34,771 nucleotides of DNA from an uncultured Candidatus Saccharibacteria bacterium (GCA_947302765.1 CAMYWN010000005.1:1-34771), one strand, 5' to 3'. Shown: positions 9,589-18,450, counted from the stretch's first letter. Notes: generated from the letters alone by a model not told the origin. Numbers and translations are program-made.

Positions 9589-11322
9589 ATGCCTTTAGAA
9601 TATATATATAACAAGATTAAAAATACTATGAAAAAAATCGATATGAAGCTTGAGCGCGCCAAGTATTCGTATATAGATAAAATGCCCAAGAATATCGAAT
9701 ACTTTGAGGGGGGTCTGTACGACGCCATTTATGAATCCTCTTGTAAATGGCCTCATAATGTCGCTATTGAGTACTTTGAGACACAGGTAACGTATCGAGA
9801 AATGATTAAACGTATCAATAAAGTTGCCGCAGCATTAAAAGCAATTGGCGCTGAAAAAGGTGAGCGTATCACGGTCTGTATGCCGAATACTCCAGAATCT
9901 GTCTATGCGATATACGCGATTAATGAAATTGGCGCAGTAGCTAATATGGTTCACCCATTGTCGTCTGAAAACGAAATTGAGGATTACCTCAACCAAGCCG
10001 AATCGCGAATAATGTTCTGTATTGATGTCTCTTATCCAAAGGTGGAAGCAATTTTGAAAAATACGAGTGTCGAACAAGTCATTGTAGTTTCTCCTACTCG
10101 TTCGATGAGCTTAATCGTACGCGTTATTTATAAACTCACCAAAGGTCGTAAAAATCACATCAAAAAAAGCCAACAAATTACCACCTGGGACAAATTCCTA
10201 TCAAAGGCCAGCAAATATATCGGCAATCCGCACGCTAGAGTAAACGCTGAAGACGACGCCATGATTATGTATTCAGGTGGCACTACCGGCCAGCCTAAAG
10301 GGATTGTGCTTTCAAATCTTAACTTTAACGCCCAAGCACTCGGCGCTAAATACCTAGTCCCAGAACTCTTTAAGCCAGAGTTTTCCTTTATGGCTTTTTT
10401 ACCGAATTTCCACGCTTTCGGGTTTGGCTGTTGTATTCACATGCCGCTATATTCTGGAGCACGCACATTCCTTATCCCGCAGTTTAACCCCAAGAAGCTA
10501 AAACAATACATCACAAAGTACAAAGTTAGTATCTTGGTAGGTGTTCCAACGGTTTTTGATTATCTAACAAAAGTTAAATTCAAAAAAGACGCGTTAAAAA
10601 CTGTTAAATTCGCCGTATCTGGTGGAGATATGATTAGTATGGCCACCAAAGAAAAGATCAATGAATTCCTCGAAGCTCATGGTTCAAAGGCGGTAATGGA
10701 GAATGGCTATGGTTTGACCGAAGCCTCCGGCGGCTTTATCTTCTCGCCGCGCAGTATCGCGAACGACCCTGATGCGGTAGGTTATCCTTTGCCAGATAAT
10801 GAAGTTCTTATTCTGGACATCAAGACCCAAAAGCCAGTTCCAGCTGGCGAGGATGGTGAAATCGTTGTCCGCGGGATGTGCGTGATGAAGCGGTACTTAG
10901 GTAAACCCAAAGAGACCGAGGAGGCGTTTATTAAGGTAGGAAATAAAAAATTCCTACGTACCGGCGATATTGGTTATATAGATAAGGAAGGAGTCGTTCA
11001 TTTTCGCTCTCGCCTTAAAAGGATGATCATCTCGAATGGTTATAACATCTATCCGGCTAATATCGAAAGTGTCACGCAGAAATGCCAACTTGTGGCGAGC
11101 TGTGCTGCAGTCGGCCGCGAGGATAAACTACGTGGCGAAAAAGTCGTAGTGTTTATTGTTGCTAAAGAAAGCGCTTCTGAGCGTCAAATCAAGAAAGAAC
11201 TGAGCTCAATCTATAAGAAAAACTTAGCTAAGTACGAAATCCCACGCGAAATCCGTTTTATCGATGCGCTTCCTCAGACCAAACTTGCCAAAGTCGATTT
11301 CAAAGCTCTAGAAAAACTCTAA
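9589..11322 (+). CDS. AMP-forming acyl-CoA synthetase/ligase (ANL superfamily)
   Basis: The 577-aa protein has the adenylation-domain core motifs: the P-loop-like MYSGGTTGQPKG, the NGYGLTEASGG aromatic/Thr-Glu motif, the hinge region RTGDIGYIDKEG, and the C-terminal catalytic-Lys region TKLAKVDFKAL. Such enzymes activate a carboxylic acid as acyl-AMP and pass it to CoA or a carrier. Length and order fit fatty-acyl-CoA synthetases (FadD-like). It lies next to cdsA and pgsA, so use of scavenged fatty acids for phospholipid is plausible, but the substrate is inferred. The promoter places the mRNA start at the ATG. It is convergent with recR (7 bp between stops). Confidence 0.85.
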   Translation: MPLEYIYNKIKNTMKKIDMKLERAKYSYIDKMPKNIEYFEGGLYDAIYESSCKWPHNVAIEYFETQVTYREMIKRINKVAAALKAIGAEKGERITVCMPNTPESVYAIYAINEIGAVANMVHPLSSENEIEDYLNQAESRIMFCIDVSYPKVEAILKNTSVEQVIVVSPTRSMSLIVRVIYKLTKGRKNHIKKSQQITTWDKFLSKASKYIGNPHARVNAEDDAMIMYSGGTTGQPKGIVLSNLNFNAQALGAKYLVPELFKPEFSFMAFLPNFHAFGFGCCIHMPLYSGARTFLIPQFNPKKLKQYITKYKVSILVGVPTVFDYLTKVKFKKDALKTVKFAVSGGDMISMATKEKINEFLEAHGSKAVMENGYGLTEASGGFIFSPRSIANDPDAVGYPLPDNEVLILDIKTQKPVPAGEDGEIVVRGMCVMKRYLGKPKETEEAFIKVGNKKFLRTGDIGYIDKEGVVHFRSRLKRMIISNGYNIYPANIESVTQKCQLVASCAAVGREDKLRGEKVVVFIVAKESASERQIKKELSSIYKKNLAKYEIPREIRFIDALPQTKLAKVDFKALEKL

Positions 11323-11329
11323 GATATTA

Positions 11330-11929
11330 TTAAACGCTTGTGCGGTTTTCCAGAGCGGCACTAAGAGTAATCTGATCAGCGTAAGACAAATCAACCCCAA
11401 GCGGCAAACCTCTAGCCAGCCTTGTTATCTTAAGCTCCGAATACTTTTCATGGATAACTTTTTCAAGCAAAAGTGCTGTCGATTCGCCTTCTACTGAAGG
11501 ATTAGTTGCAATGATGATCTCTTTGACATTGTCTTTATCGATTCGATCAATCAACTCGTTAATATGGAGTTGTTCAGGAGTAATCCCGTCAATAGGTGAG
11601 AGTGCCCCACCTAGCACATGGTAGGTCCCCTTGTATTGGTTGGTCTGTTCTATCGCATAGATATCCAACGGCTCCTCAACTACCAAGACGGTAGTCTTGT
11701 CTCTGTCCGAATACAAGCTCGAAACTTCCTCGTTTGCATCAATCAATGCAAAGGTAACTGGACAGGACTTTACTCCGCTATGAAGTTTTGCGAGCGACTC
11801 AGCGATAGTGTCCGAAATCTTGGGATTTGAGCGGAATAAATAATACGCGTATCTTTCTGCTGTGCGAGGACCGACTCCAGGCAATAGCGCTAATGCGTCT
11901 ATCAAATCATTTAGTGCTTTTGGAAGCAT
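11330..11929 (-). CDS. recR: Recombination mediator RecR, zinc-finger cysteines lost
   Basis: RecR works with RecO (RecF) in loading RecA at gaps. The N-terminal HhH segment ALLPGVGPRTAERYAYYLF, the Toprim strand VLVVEEP, and the C-terminal ITRLARGLPLGVDLSYAD are diagnostic. Between them the four-Cys zinc finger (CPxC...CxxC) is not conserved: only KSCPV remains and the other positions are Thr/Phe, Val/Ser and Tyr/Ser. The preferred start is the ATG at 11929, one base after the ybaB stop; the track start is a TTG inside ybaB. It is the last gene of the membrane protein-ybaB-recR run. Confidence 0.93.
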   Translation of the reverse strand: MLPKALNDLIDALALLPGVGPRTAERYAYYLFRSNPKISDTIAESLAKLHSGVKSCPVTFALIDANEEVSSLYSDRDKTTVLVVEEPLDIYAIEQTNQYKGTYHVLGGALSPIDGITPEQLHINELIDRIDKDNVKEIIIATNPSVEGESTALLLEKVIHEKYSELKITRLARGLPLGVDLSYADQITLSAALENRTSV

Positions 11930-11930
11930 T

Positions 11931-12233
11931 TCACATTCCGAAACCAAGATTACCGAGGCCGCCCATCAAAGGCTTCATTTTGTCAGCGGCGATCTCTTGC
12001 GCTTTAGCGAAGCCGTCTCGCATGCAGTTCTCAATCCATCTCTCAAGCTCATGAATGTCGTCTAGATCGATTTTTTCCGGATCAATCTTAACCTTCTTGA
12101 CTTTGAGCTCGCCATTGATCTGCACTACAACGGCACCGTCGCCGGCTTCGACTTCAACAATCTCGTTTTTGAGTTCCTTTTGAGCTTTGCGTAATTGATT
12201 CAGTAGTTTTACTTGGTCCATTTTTTGACCCAT
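11931..12233 (-). CDS. ybaB: Nucleoid-associated protein, YbaB/EbfC family
   Basis: A 100-aa DNA-binding protein of the YbaB/EbfC family: an N-terminal helix rich in Gln/Lys (LLNQLRKAQKELKN), the strand pattern VEAGDGAVVVQINGELKVKKVKIDP, and a C-terminal helix with a Gly/Met tail (PLMGGLGNLGFGM). An AGGAG sits about 6 nt before the ATG at 12233, overlapping the end of the upstream membrane-protein gene, so translation is coupled. ybaB-recR order is the widespread dnaX-ybaB-recR arrangement; here dnaB and a membrane protein separate them from dnaX. Confidence 0.92.
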   Translation of the reverse strand: MGQKMDQVKLLNQLRKAQKELKNEIVEVEAGDGAVVVQINGELKVKKVKIDPEKIDLDDIHELERWIENCMRDGFAKAQEIAADKMKPLMGGLGNLGFGM

Positions 12234-12234
12234 A

Positions 12235-13677
12235 TCATTCTCCTTCTTTAACGGTATATAAATATATTATATCAGAGTTATCTTTTTTCGGCGAGGTGAT
12301 AATGCGCGAAAGAGTATAATTACCCAATGGTTGCTCGGCGCCAAGAACGGCTAACCGTTCGGTCTCTAATACTTCCGGCGTAGATTCCACTACCCTTAAG
12401 TCTGTACTGTGTTCTAATATCTTATAGAACTGATAATTCTCTTTTACTACAAGTGTTTGATTGTCTAGATTGTGTTTTATGACATCGATCGTGTCGCTAA
12501 ATTCATTCGCAACGTTAGGATTGTATCTATAACCATAGATGTAGTGAATTAGTTGAGGAATAATCATAAATCCAAATAACAAGGTCAATGGAAAAAGCGC
12601 AGAAATTCTTGCGTATGGATTCTCGGGAAACAAGCCGTACCATTTAAGTAAAATATATTTCAGACCATGTGCTACTAAGATAGAAATAGGAAGAATCATG
12701 AAAATCACGGCGTACGAATTGAAGCCGGTAATGATGAGGCCAAACACGATAAGAATCGAAGCAATTGAATTTCTTGAAGCAAAGAATCCCTTCGTCGTTG
12801 AAAACAGCCCGATAAAGGCCAGAGAAAGAATAGGTAAACTAATAAGTGGCGAAAGAAACACGCTTTCGCTATTGCCGTGCCAAGAAAACAGCATTGATAG
12901 CCCACTAGAAACATTGCTTACGAAACTACCAATTTGAAAATCATTGGCAAAAAGTAACTCCATGATAGTGGCTGGGCGGTGTGCGATATTCAAACCAAGA
13001 AGTGCGAACCCGCCGATAATTAGAAGTATTACTGCCACCAAGGGTAACTTGGGTAGGTTCTTCAGAATAAATCTGAGGTGCGGTTGGAATAAGACAAAAA
13101 ACACGCAAAAAACGGCGAAATAAATCATATATGGCGTAAAAATGGATAATAGCATTGCAATAGAAAAAGCAAAGCAATACAAAGGTTTAGGACGATTCTC
13201 GCCCTGGATTTTTGAACCCAACCACAATAGAAATGTCGGCCAAAAAACTAGCATTATGAGAGGCGTACCAGAACCGGCTAAGAATAGAAAAGGGGTAGAT
13301 AGGACAATCAAACAAGAAGTAAGCAAAGAAACGTTAGATTTGAACCAGCGATTAAGTAATAGTATTAATAAAACGCCCAGTAACAACCCTACAAGTATGC
13401 TTGGTAGCTTAATGCTATAACTAGATAGGCCAAAAACACTAATCGAAAGCTTCTGTAGAATCCTATATGGTAAGTCGATCAAGTCGCCCTCCATCACCCC
13501 GGCCTTCCCAAGATAGAATGAATTAGTGGCTGCATCTATCTCGGAGGAGGACAAGTCTTTCTGTGCGAACAACGGCAAAGTAAAAAGTAGTGTTGTAAAA
13601 AAAACACCAAGAATAACATATCCGATTATAAATCGGTATTTATATAAGAAAAGATTAGAAATAATGAGCTTTTTCAC
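12235..13677 (-). CDS. Polytopic membrane protein, probable GT-C (PMT/ArnT-like) glycosyltransferase
   Basis: The 480-aa product has about 10-12 hydrophobic segments. After the first segment a loop with SSSEIDAATNSFYLG resembles the acidic first loop of GT-C enzymes, and the order of a multi-TM N-terminal part followed by a smaller soluble C-terminal domain fits PMT_2-type transferases. Substrate is unknown (polyprenyl-linked sugar to lipid or protein is typical). The track start MCYNND is the promoter read as protein: TGTTATAAT ends 6 nt before a GTG at 13677, giving VKKLIISNLFLYKYR as the N-terminus. It overlaps the ribosome site of ybaB at its 3' end. Another polytopic family remains possible. 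Confidence 0.55.
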   Translation of the reverse strand: MKKLIISNLFLYKYRFIIGYVILGVFFTTLLFTLPLFAQKDLSSSEIDAATNSFYLGKAGVMEGDLIDLPYRILQKLSISVFGLSSYSIKLPSILVGLLLGVLLILLLNRWFKSNVSLLTSCLIVLSTPFLFLAGSGTPLIMLVFWPTFLLWLGSKIQGENRPKPLYCFAFSIAMLLSIFTPYMIYFAVFCVFFVLFQPHLRFILKNLPKLPLVAVILLIIGGFALLGLNIAHRPATIMELLFANDFQIGSFVSNVSSGLSMLFSWHGNSESVFLSPLISLPILSLAFIGLFSTTKGFFASRNSIASILIVFGLIITGFNSYAVIFMILPISILVAHGLKYILLKWYGLFPENPYARISALFPLTLLFGFMIIPQLIHYIYGYRYNPNVANEFSDTIDVIKHNLDNQTLVVKENYQFYKILEHSTDLRVVESTPEVLETERLAVLGAEQPLGNYTLSRIITSPKKDNSDIIYLYTVKEGE

Positions 13678-13683
13678 ATCATT

Positions 13684-13689
13684 ATTATA
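13684..13689 (-). promoter_or_regulatory. Extended -10 box of the membrane protein-ybaB-recR operon
   Basis: TGTTATAAT on the minus strand, 6 nt before the GTG at 13677. The constant spacing is the reason for choosing GTG over the upstream ATG, which lies inside the promoter. Confidence 0.6.
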
Positions 13690-13726
13690 ACACATATAAT
13701 AAGCATGTGCGGATTTATCTGAGAAG

Positions 13727-15094
13727 TTATTCTCTAGTTGTGTCTAAGGTCATGAACCTGAGTAGCTCCGGATGGAAGTACAACTCGATCTTGCCAACTG
13801 CACCATGTCTATGTTTTGCTATTAATAGCTCAGTAATATGGGTATCCTCGTAGCCTTCCTGGTTTTGCTTGTAATAATCTGGGCGGTGCAAAAACATCAC
13901 GAGGTCGGCGTCCTGCTCGATTGAGCCGGAATCGCGTAAATCCGACAATACCGGCCTCGGATCGTCCCTGCCCGTCACGTTACGAGAAAGCTGGGCTAGT
14001 GCTATTACAGGGATTGATAGCTCTCGAGCAAGAATCTTTAACCCACGAGATACTTCAGAGACTTCTTGGACGCGATTTCCGGCGTATTTATTTGAACCAG
14101 AGATTAATTGTAAATAGTCGACGATGACAATGCCGATATCATGATCGTGCATTGCGCGTCTTGCTTTGTTCCGAAGCTCCATAATCGTCATCGAGCTAGT
14201 AGAATCGATATAGATCGGTAGCTCATCCATATCAGCAAGAGCGTCACCGATCTTTTGGAATTCTTCGTCAGATAAATTTCCTGTCCGCATTTTCCAGTTA
14301 TCTACGCCAGAAACATCAGAAATCATTCTGTCGACAATTTCCCTGTCCGCCATCTCCATTGAGAAAAATAGCACGCCTTTTTTATTGATATTAGCAATAT
14401 TGTAAGCTAAGTTTTGCGCGAAGGTAGTTTTACCCATTGCAGGACGGGCGCCGATAATCACCAAGTCGCCTTTCTGGAATCCAGCTGTCTTTTTGTCTAA
14501 ATCGCGGAATCCAGTCTTTAGGCCACGTAGGGCTCCTTTGTTTTTATGAAGTTCCTCGAGCCGATCAAAAGCATCCACGAGCAAGTCTGCCATAGCTACA
14601 TAATCACTCTTGACTATTTTGTCGGAGACCTCAAATAATTCTCTCTCAGCGTTACCGATTAGTTCAGTAGTATTGACGTCCTCTTCGTATGCACTTTCGG
14701 CAATTTGGGTACCAGCCGAGATTAGCCGGCGACGCACGGAATTCCGTTCGATTATTTCGGCGTACGCCTTGGCGTGGGATGCTACTGGAACAAAATTTGA
14801 GAGTTCGGCCAGGTAGGAGGCTTTGCCGATGTCGTTTAACTTCTTTTGGGTTTTTAATTCGGAGGTTAAGGTTAGTAAATCTACTGGCTTATGGTGATCG
14901 TAAAGGTCCAGCATTGCCTGAAAAATGATCTTATGCCGTTCGTCGTAAAAATCCCGCGGGCGTACGATTGTCAGTACTTCGGGAAGAACGTCGTTATTGA
15001 TAATAATAGCCCCAAGCAGCGACTGTTCTGCCACCAAATCCTGCGGCATAATCCGTCCAGATGTATTCTTAGAATGGGTTGTTTCCTGCATCAC
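13727..15094 (-). CDS. dnaB: Replicative DNA helicase DnaB
   Basis: The 455-aa protein shows the N-terminal domain (PQDLVAEQSLLGAIIIND) and the RecA-like helicase domain with Walker A GARPAMGKTTFAQ, the Walker B region IVIVDYLQLISG, and the Arg-finger region VLSDLRDSGSIEQDADLVMFLHR. It unwinds DNA at the replication fork as a hexamer. The start overlaps the 3' end of dnaX by 26 bp, an unusual pairing of clamp loader and helicase that implies coupled expression; the two proteins bind each other in known replisomes. An alternative ATG one codon later, or the Met before PQDLVAEQ, is possible. Confidence 0.96.
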   Translation of the reverse strand: MMQETTHSKNTSGRIMPQDLVAEQSLLGAIIINNDVLPEVLTIVRPRDFYDERHKIIFQAMLDLYDHHKPVDLLTLTSELKTQKKLNDIGKASYLAELSNFVPVASHAKAYAEIIERNSVRRRLISAGTQIAESAYEEDVNTTELIGNAERELFEVSDKIVKSDYVAMADLLVDAFDRLEELHKNKGALRGLKTGFRDLDKKTAGFQKGDLVIIGARPAMGKTTFAQNLAYNIANINKKGVLFFSMEMADREIVDRMISDVSGVDNWKMRTGNLSDEEFQKIGDALADMDELPIYIDSTSSMTIMELRNKARRAMHDHDIGIVIVDYLQLISGSNKYAGNRVQEVSEVSRGLKILARELSIPVIALAQLSRNVTGRDDPRPVLSDLRDSGSIEQDADLVMFLHRPDYYKQNQEGYEDTHITELLIAKHRHGAVGKIELYFHPELLRFMTLDTTRE

Positions 15095-16628
15095 TAATTA
15101 CCTCCCCGCCCATTATATCGGACAGCTGTGTTAATGTTTGATCTTGCGCCTGGTTTTCAGGACGCTGATCTTCGCTCGCAATAACTATGTCGCAATTAGG
15201 CCCCAATGCTTCGGTCAGAACTCTTAGATTGTTTTCCCTGGTAAGAATGTTTTTAATAATCCGCCTCATCGGGTAAATTGTGAGTTTATTTTCAAAAAAA
15301 ACGTATTTTGTCTTAGCGAGCTGGGTGTAAATTGAGTCACTTAAGTGCTTGACTTTTTCAAGGTATGAGACCCAGTCAAAGTTTTCGGTCGTAGGGTTTT
15401 GATACTTAGCTTTGCTACTCGTCTCGACCGTAGAGGACGGATTGATGGTATCGCCGGTTTTTGGCATATTGATATTGGGGCTACTCGTAGTTTTTTCTGC
15501 GACGCCTTCAACACTACTACTTTTCGATGGAGCATCTTCAGTTTTATTGTTTTTTCTAATTGAGGCAGAGACCGCAGCGGCTCTAATTGGAGTAGAGACC
15601 GCAGCGGCTCTAATTGGAGTAGAGACCGCAGCGGCTCTAATTGGAGTAGAGACCGCAGCAACTCGTTGCGCTGCTGGCTCGGAGATAGTGTGATTTGTCG
15701 CCACACCAGTCGGCTGTAGAGCTACAAGCAATCTAGCCTCGGCATACGGGGCCTTAACGTCTAGAAGACGAGGCAGCAAGGTCATAAACTCCGTTTTTGG
15801 ATTGGCTAAAATTGTAGAGATGAGTTCAGCTGTAACCGTCTCTGCTTTGATTCCTCCAAGCAATAATTCGTTAAAGAGATTATTCATCGATACGGCATCG
15901 TTGTTAAGGTAAGAGTCCAAGAGCGAAGCGATAATCTCCTCGTCTGGGAGCCCCAGCGCACTAATAATCATTTCTTTTGTGATAGTTTTGTCAGATATTG
16001 CGCTGATTTGATCAAGCAAAGAAAGCGAATCACGAAACGACCCACCGCCTTTTTTTACAACAACACCGAGCGCGTCATCGTCAATATCTATTTTTTCTTG
16101 CCTTGCGACGTTTTTTAGGTAAGAAAACATAGTTTTTTGATCGGCCAATTTAAAACTATAAGATTGCGCTCTAGACGTAATCGTTACAGGGACTTTATGA
16201 GCGTCAGTTGTTGCCATAATAAAGATAACATGGGCCGGCGGCTCTTCAAGTATCTTAAGAAGCGCATTAAAGGCTTCTTTGGTTAGCATATGGACTTCAT
16301 CGATAATATAGATCTTGTACTTGCCGTTAGTTGGAGCAATCATAGCCTTATCGCGCAGCTCCCGGATGTTATCGATGCCACGATTAGACGCACCATCGAT
16401 TTCAATAATATCAACGTAGTTATCCTCTAGTTGATAATCAAAGCCATTAACCGCATGAGCTAAAATTCTAGCGACACTCGTTTTGCCACAACCTCTTGGC
16501 CCAATCAGTAGATAAGCATGATTAATCTTTCCATTCTTTAACGCATTAATTAATGGCTTTGTCACCTGTTCCTGTCCAACAACGTCCTCCAATTTGATAG
16601 GACGATACCTCCTATATAGACTCTTCAT
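15069..16628 (-). CDS. dnaX: DNA polymerase III subunit tau/gamma, zinc module absent
   Basis: DnaX is the clamp-loader ATPase. Seen are SLYRRYRPIKLEDVVGQE, Walker A GPRGCGKTS (about 43-51), DEVHMLTKEAFNALLK and the SRAQSYSFK sensor/Arg region. The four-Cys zinc module normally between Walker A and IEIDGASNRG is missing: the chain goes directly through NGFDYQLEDNYVD. After domain III comes a linker with tandem nonapeptide repeats (STPIRAAAV), then a C-terminal domain of about 90 aa. The ATG is 6 nt after TGTTATAAT (leaderless). No obvious slippery A-run for a gamma frameshift was noticed, but this was not searched exhaustively. Confidence 0.95.
   Translation of the reverse strand: MKSLYRRYRPIKLEDVVGQEQVTKPLINALKNGKINHAYLLIGPRGCGKTSVARILAHAVNGFDYQLEDNYVDIIEIDGASNRGIDNIRELRDKAMIAPTNGKYKIYIIDEVHMLTKEAFNALLKILEEPPAHVIFIMATTDAHKVPVTITSRAQSYSFKLADQKTMFSYLKNVARQEKIDIDDDALGVVVKKGGGSFRDSLSLLDQISAISDKTITKEMIISALGLPDEEIIASLLDSYLNNDAVSMNNLFNELLLGGIKAETVTAELISTILANPKTEFMTLLPRLLDVKAPYAEARLLVALQPTGVATNHTISEPAAQRVAAVSTPIRAAAVSTPIRAAAVSTPIRAAAVSASIRKNNKTEDAPSKSSSVEGVAEKTTSSPNINMPKTGDTINPSSTVETSSKAKYQNPTTENFDWVSYLEKVKHLSDSIYTQLAKTKYVFFENKLTIYPMRRIIKNILTRENNLRVLTEALGPNCDIVIASEDQRPENQAQDQTLTQLSDIMGGEVISDAGNNPF
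15552..15660 (-). repeat. 27-bp tandem repeat in the dnaX linker
   Basis: Three exact 27-bp units (gcagcggctctaattggagt plus agagacc on the plus strand) run from 15574 to 15654, preceded by a degenerate partial unit and followed by a few matching bases. Each encodes nine residues (VSTPIRAAA), so copy-number change would alter the linker by whole nonapeptides without frameshift. Confidence 0.9.
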
Positions 16629-16634
16629 ACTTCA

Positions 16635-16640
16635 ATTATA
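16635..16640 (-). promoter_or_regulatory. Extended -10 box of dnaX-dnaB
   Basis: TGTTATAAT on the minus strand, 6 nt before the dnaX ATG. Confidence 0.65.
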
Positions 16641-16706
16641 ACACGAATTTCAAACCAGTATCGACGGTAACCAGAAACCAACAATTGGTTGCGTCAGTGA
16701 TTAAGA

Positions 16707-17228
16707 CTATAAAGCGGCTTCAACGGCAGCCCAGGTCGCATCATCATTATTGGCAGGAATTACTACAGACACCTGTGAACCATCGCGTAGATGGAAGTAA
16801 GTAACTGACGCATAAAGTATCTGATATTCTTTTCCAGCTACCTCAACAAAATATTTGTCATCATGATGTGTTAAAGTCCCGATGACCGTCCTACGTTCAA
16901 CTGGGCCAATCTGCTTATAGAGGAATTTACCATCTTCTGTAATCGTCAGCTTCATAATATCACCTTCAACCAGCTTAGACTTCGAAGCATAGTTTGCCGG
17001 TACAGGATAATTCTTGCCATCGGGGCCAATCATGATTTGCCCATCGAAGATACCCTCAATAATCTTCCCTTCTGGGCCAGTTACAATAGTCTCTCTTGGT
17101 GCTGAGATCGTTTCTCCGTCACCCAAAATCGAAACCAAGAGCTCCTTTGCAGCGGAAACATTAGTCTCAGCCTCGCTCAGGAGACTTCTTAAACGTTTTA
17201 TTTGTTTTTCTGGTATTTCAGACATCAC
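16707..17228 (-). CDS. Conserved hypothetical protein of CPR type
   Basis: The 173-aa acidic protein has an N-terminal helix (KQIKRLRSLLSEAETNVSAAKELL) followed by a beta-rich part with a distinctive segment GIFDGQIMIGPDGKNYPVP, then ASKSKLVEGDIMKLTI and KFLYKQIGPVER. I recall similar sequences only as uncharacterised proteins of Patescibacteria; no function is known to me. No signal peptide or membrane segment is visible. The track start is a GTG with AGGA about 7 nt upstream; an ATG follows directly and is equally possible. A TATAAT at 17264-17269 gives a leader of about 30 nt, so this gene is not leaderless. Confidence 0.7.
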   Translation of the reverse strand: MMSEIPEKQIKRLRSLLSEAETNVSAAKELLVSILGDGETISAPRETIVTGPEGKIIEGIFDGQIMIGPDGKNYPVPANYASKSKLVEGDIMKLTITEDGKFLYKQIGPVERRTVIGTLTHHDDKYFVEVAGKEYQILYASVTYFHLRDGSQVSVVIPANNDDATWAAVEAAL

Positions 17229-17263
17229 CTCGCATTCCTGTCTAAATATAGTATTATTATTAT

Positions 17264-17269
17264 ATTATA
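17264..17269 (-). promoter_or_regulatory. -10 box of the conserved hypothetical gene
   Basis: TATAAT on the minus strand without the TG extension, about 36 nt before the start codon; an AGGA/GAGGTG ribosome site lies between. Confidence 0.45.
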
Positions 17270-17378
17270 CCGTAAAGGCCACAAAGTCAAGAATTAATTC
17301 TCAAAGTTTTCCACCAGCATAACAGTAGTGACTTTAAAAACGTTGTAAAAATTACATAAAAGACATAAGTGGATTAAA

Positions 17379-18434
17379 CTATTCGGCGTGCCATACGCCA
17401 GTATGCTTTTTGCCGTCAATCAAAATAGTTGGGATACCCTTTGCGTTTAATTGGTTTTCGATGATATATTTATTTTGGTTCATTTCCTGAGTAATACTAT
17501 CAAGCTTAACGCTATTCTCGATCTCCCCAACCTCCTCGTCGCTCAAACCATACTCCTTCAGCCACGATTTGAGCTTATTTGCCGCTTCCTCAGCACTGTA
17601 ATCTTCATTGAATCGACTTTGATAAGGAATCTGGTCCGCGTTTACTTTGGTGAAAATATTGTCTAGCAAATACAGTGCAGCATCGGACTCTACTAGTCGA
17701 GTGGCTAACATATACCTTACGACAATCTCGGAGTTTTTAAATCTATAGCTTCCATCGGGGTTCTGGATTGCGAATGGCACTAATCTTACGTTGTAATTGT
17801 CGAAGAAGCCAGCTTCTTTTTGATTGCGATAGGATGCCATGCAGGCCGAACATCCAGGATCAAAAATATCAACGACAGTCGAAAGCCCATCGGTTGGCCG
17901 ACCACCCATTTCGATGTAGCTAAAGTCGTAATCACCGGCATTATAGGTCTTAAACTTATCAGGTATCGCTTCGAAGATTTCGCCCCACTCAGTAAACCAG
18001 CGCCCGGTCGCTTCAAAGATATTGGCGGGTTCAGCTTCGTCAATCGAACAACCAATCTCGGGGTTCAAAGAACACTCTGATGGTTTTGTCACGTTGCACG
18101 AACCAAGTACCCATAGCGCAAGCAACGATTTCACCGCAGTCAAAATTGCCCAAGTAGTCACAGCGACTATAATGACGGAAACGACCTCGATCAAAATAGA
18201 GAGCGGTTTGACCATTTTTGGGTGCTTTATGATGATTTTAGATAATAGACTGTTTTTTACGTCGTCTTTAAATCCAGTTTCACACTTCTGCAAGCGAACC
18301 TTTTTCCATAAGCAGCCCCAAGCCTTTTTTAAGGCCTTAAGATAAGCCTTCCCGATTTTTGGTTTAAAAATTGATATCCCGGCCACAAAGACCCCGATAA
18401 CAGCAAGAATAATAAAAGCAGCAATACACACCAT
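17379..18434 (-). CDS. Membrane-anchored DsbA-like thiol-disulfide oxidoreductase
   Basis: The 351-aa protein has one hydrophobic segment at about 3-22, a Lys-rich stretch, a second at about 82-110, and then an exported-looking thioredoxin-fold domain. The active site is CSAC (about 195-198) in DIFDPGCSACMASYRNQ, and the cis-Pro loop is GIPTILIDG. Additional Cys residues (CNVTKPSEC, GC) precede the domain. Such proteins form or shuffle disulfides in exported proteins; Saccharibacteria carry several large exported structures that could be clients, but that link is inference. An extended -10-like TGCTAAGAT lies 10 nt before the ATG. It stands alone between two unrelated genes. Confidence 0.75.
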   Translation of the reverse strand: MVCIAAFIILAVIGVFVAGISIFKPKIGKAYLKALKKAWGCLWKKVRLQKCETGFKDDVKNSLLSKIIIKHPKMVKPLSILIEVVSVIIVAVTTWAILTAVKSLLALWVLGSCNVTKPSECSLNPEIGCSIDEAEPANIFEATGRWFTEWGEIFEAIPDKFKTYNAGDYDFSYIEMGGRPTDGLSTVVDIFDPGCSACMASYRNQKEAGFFDNYNVRLVPFAIQNPDGSYRFKNSEIVVRYMLATRLVESDAALYLLDNIFTKVNADQIPYQSRFNEDYSAEEAANKLKSWLKEYGLSDEEVGEIENSVKLDSITQEMNQNKYIIENQLNAKGIPTILIDGKKHTGVWHAE

Positions 18435-18444
18435 AACTTAACCT

Positions 18445-18450
18445 ATCTTA
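18445..18450 (-). promoter_or_regulatory. Possible extended -10 box of the DsbA-like gene
   Basis: TGCTAAGAT on the minus strand, 10 nt before the ATG; a weaker match than the other promoters listed. Confidence 0.4.

Noticed and set aside
15552-15660. Regular short repeats resembling a CRISPR array
   Set aside because: Units are contiguous without spacers, lie in the dnaX frame and encode whole nonapeptides; no cas genes are near.
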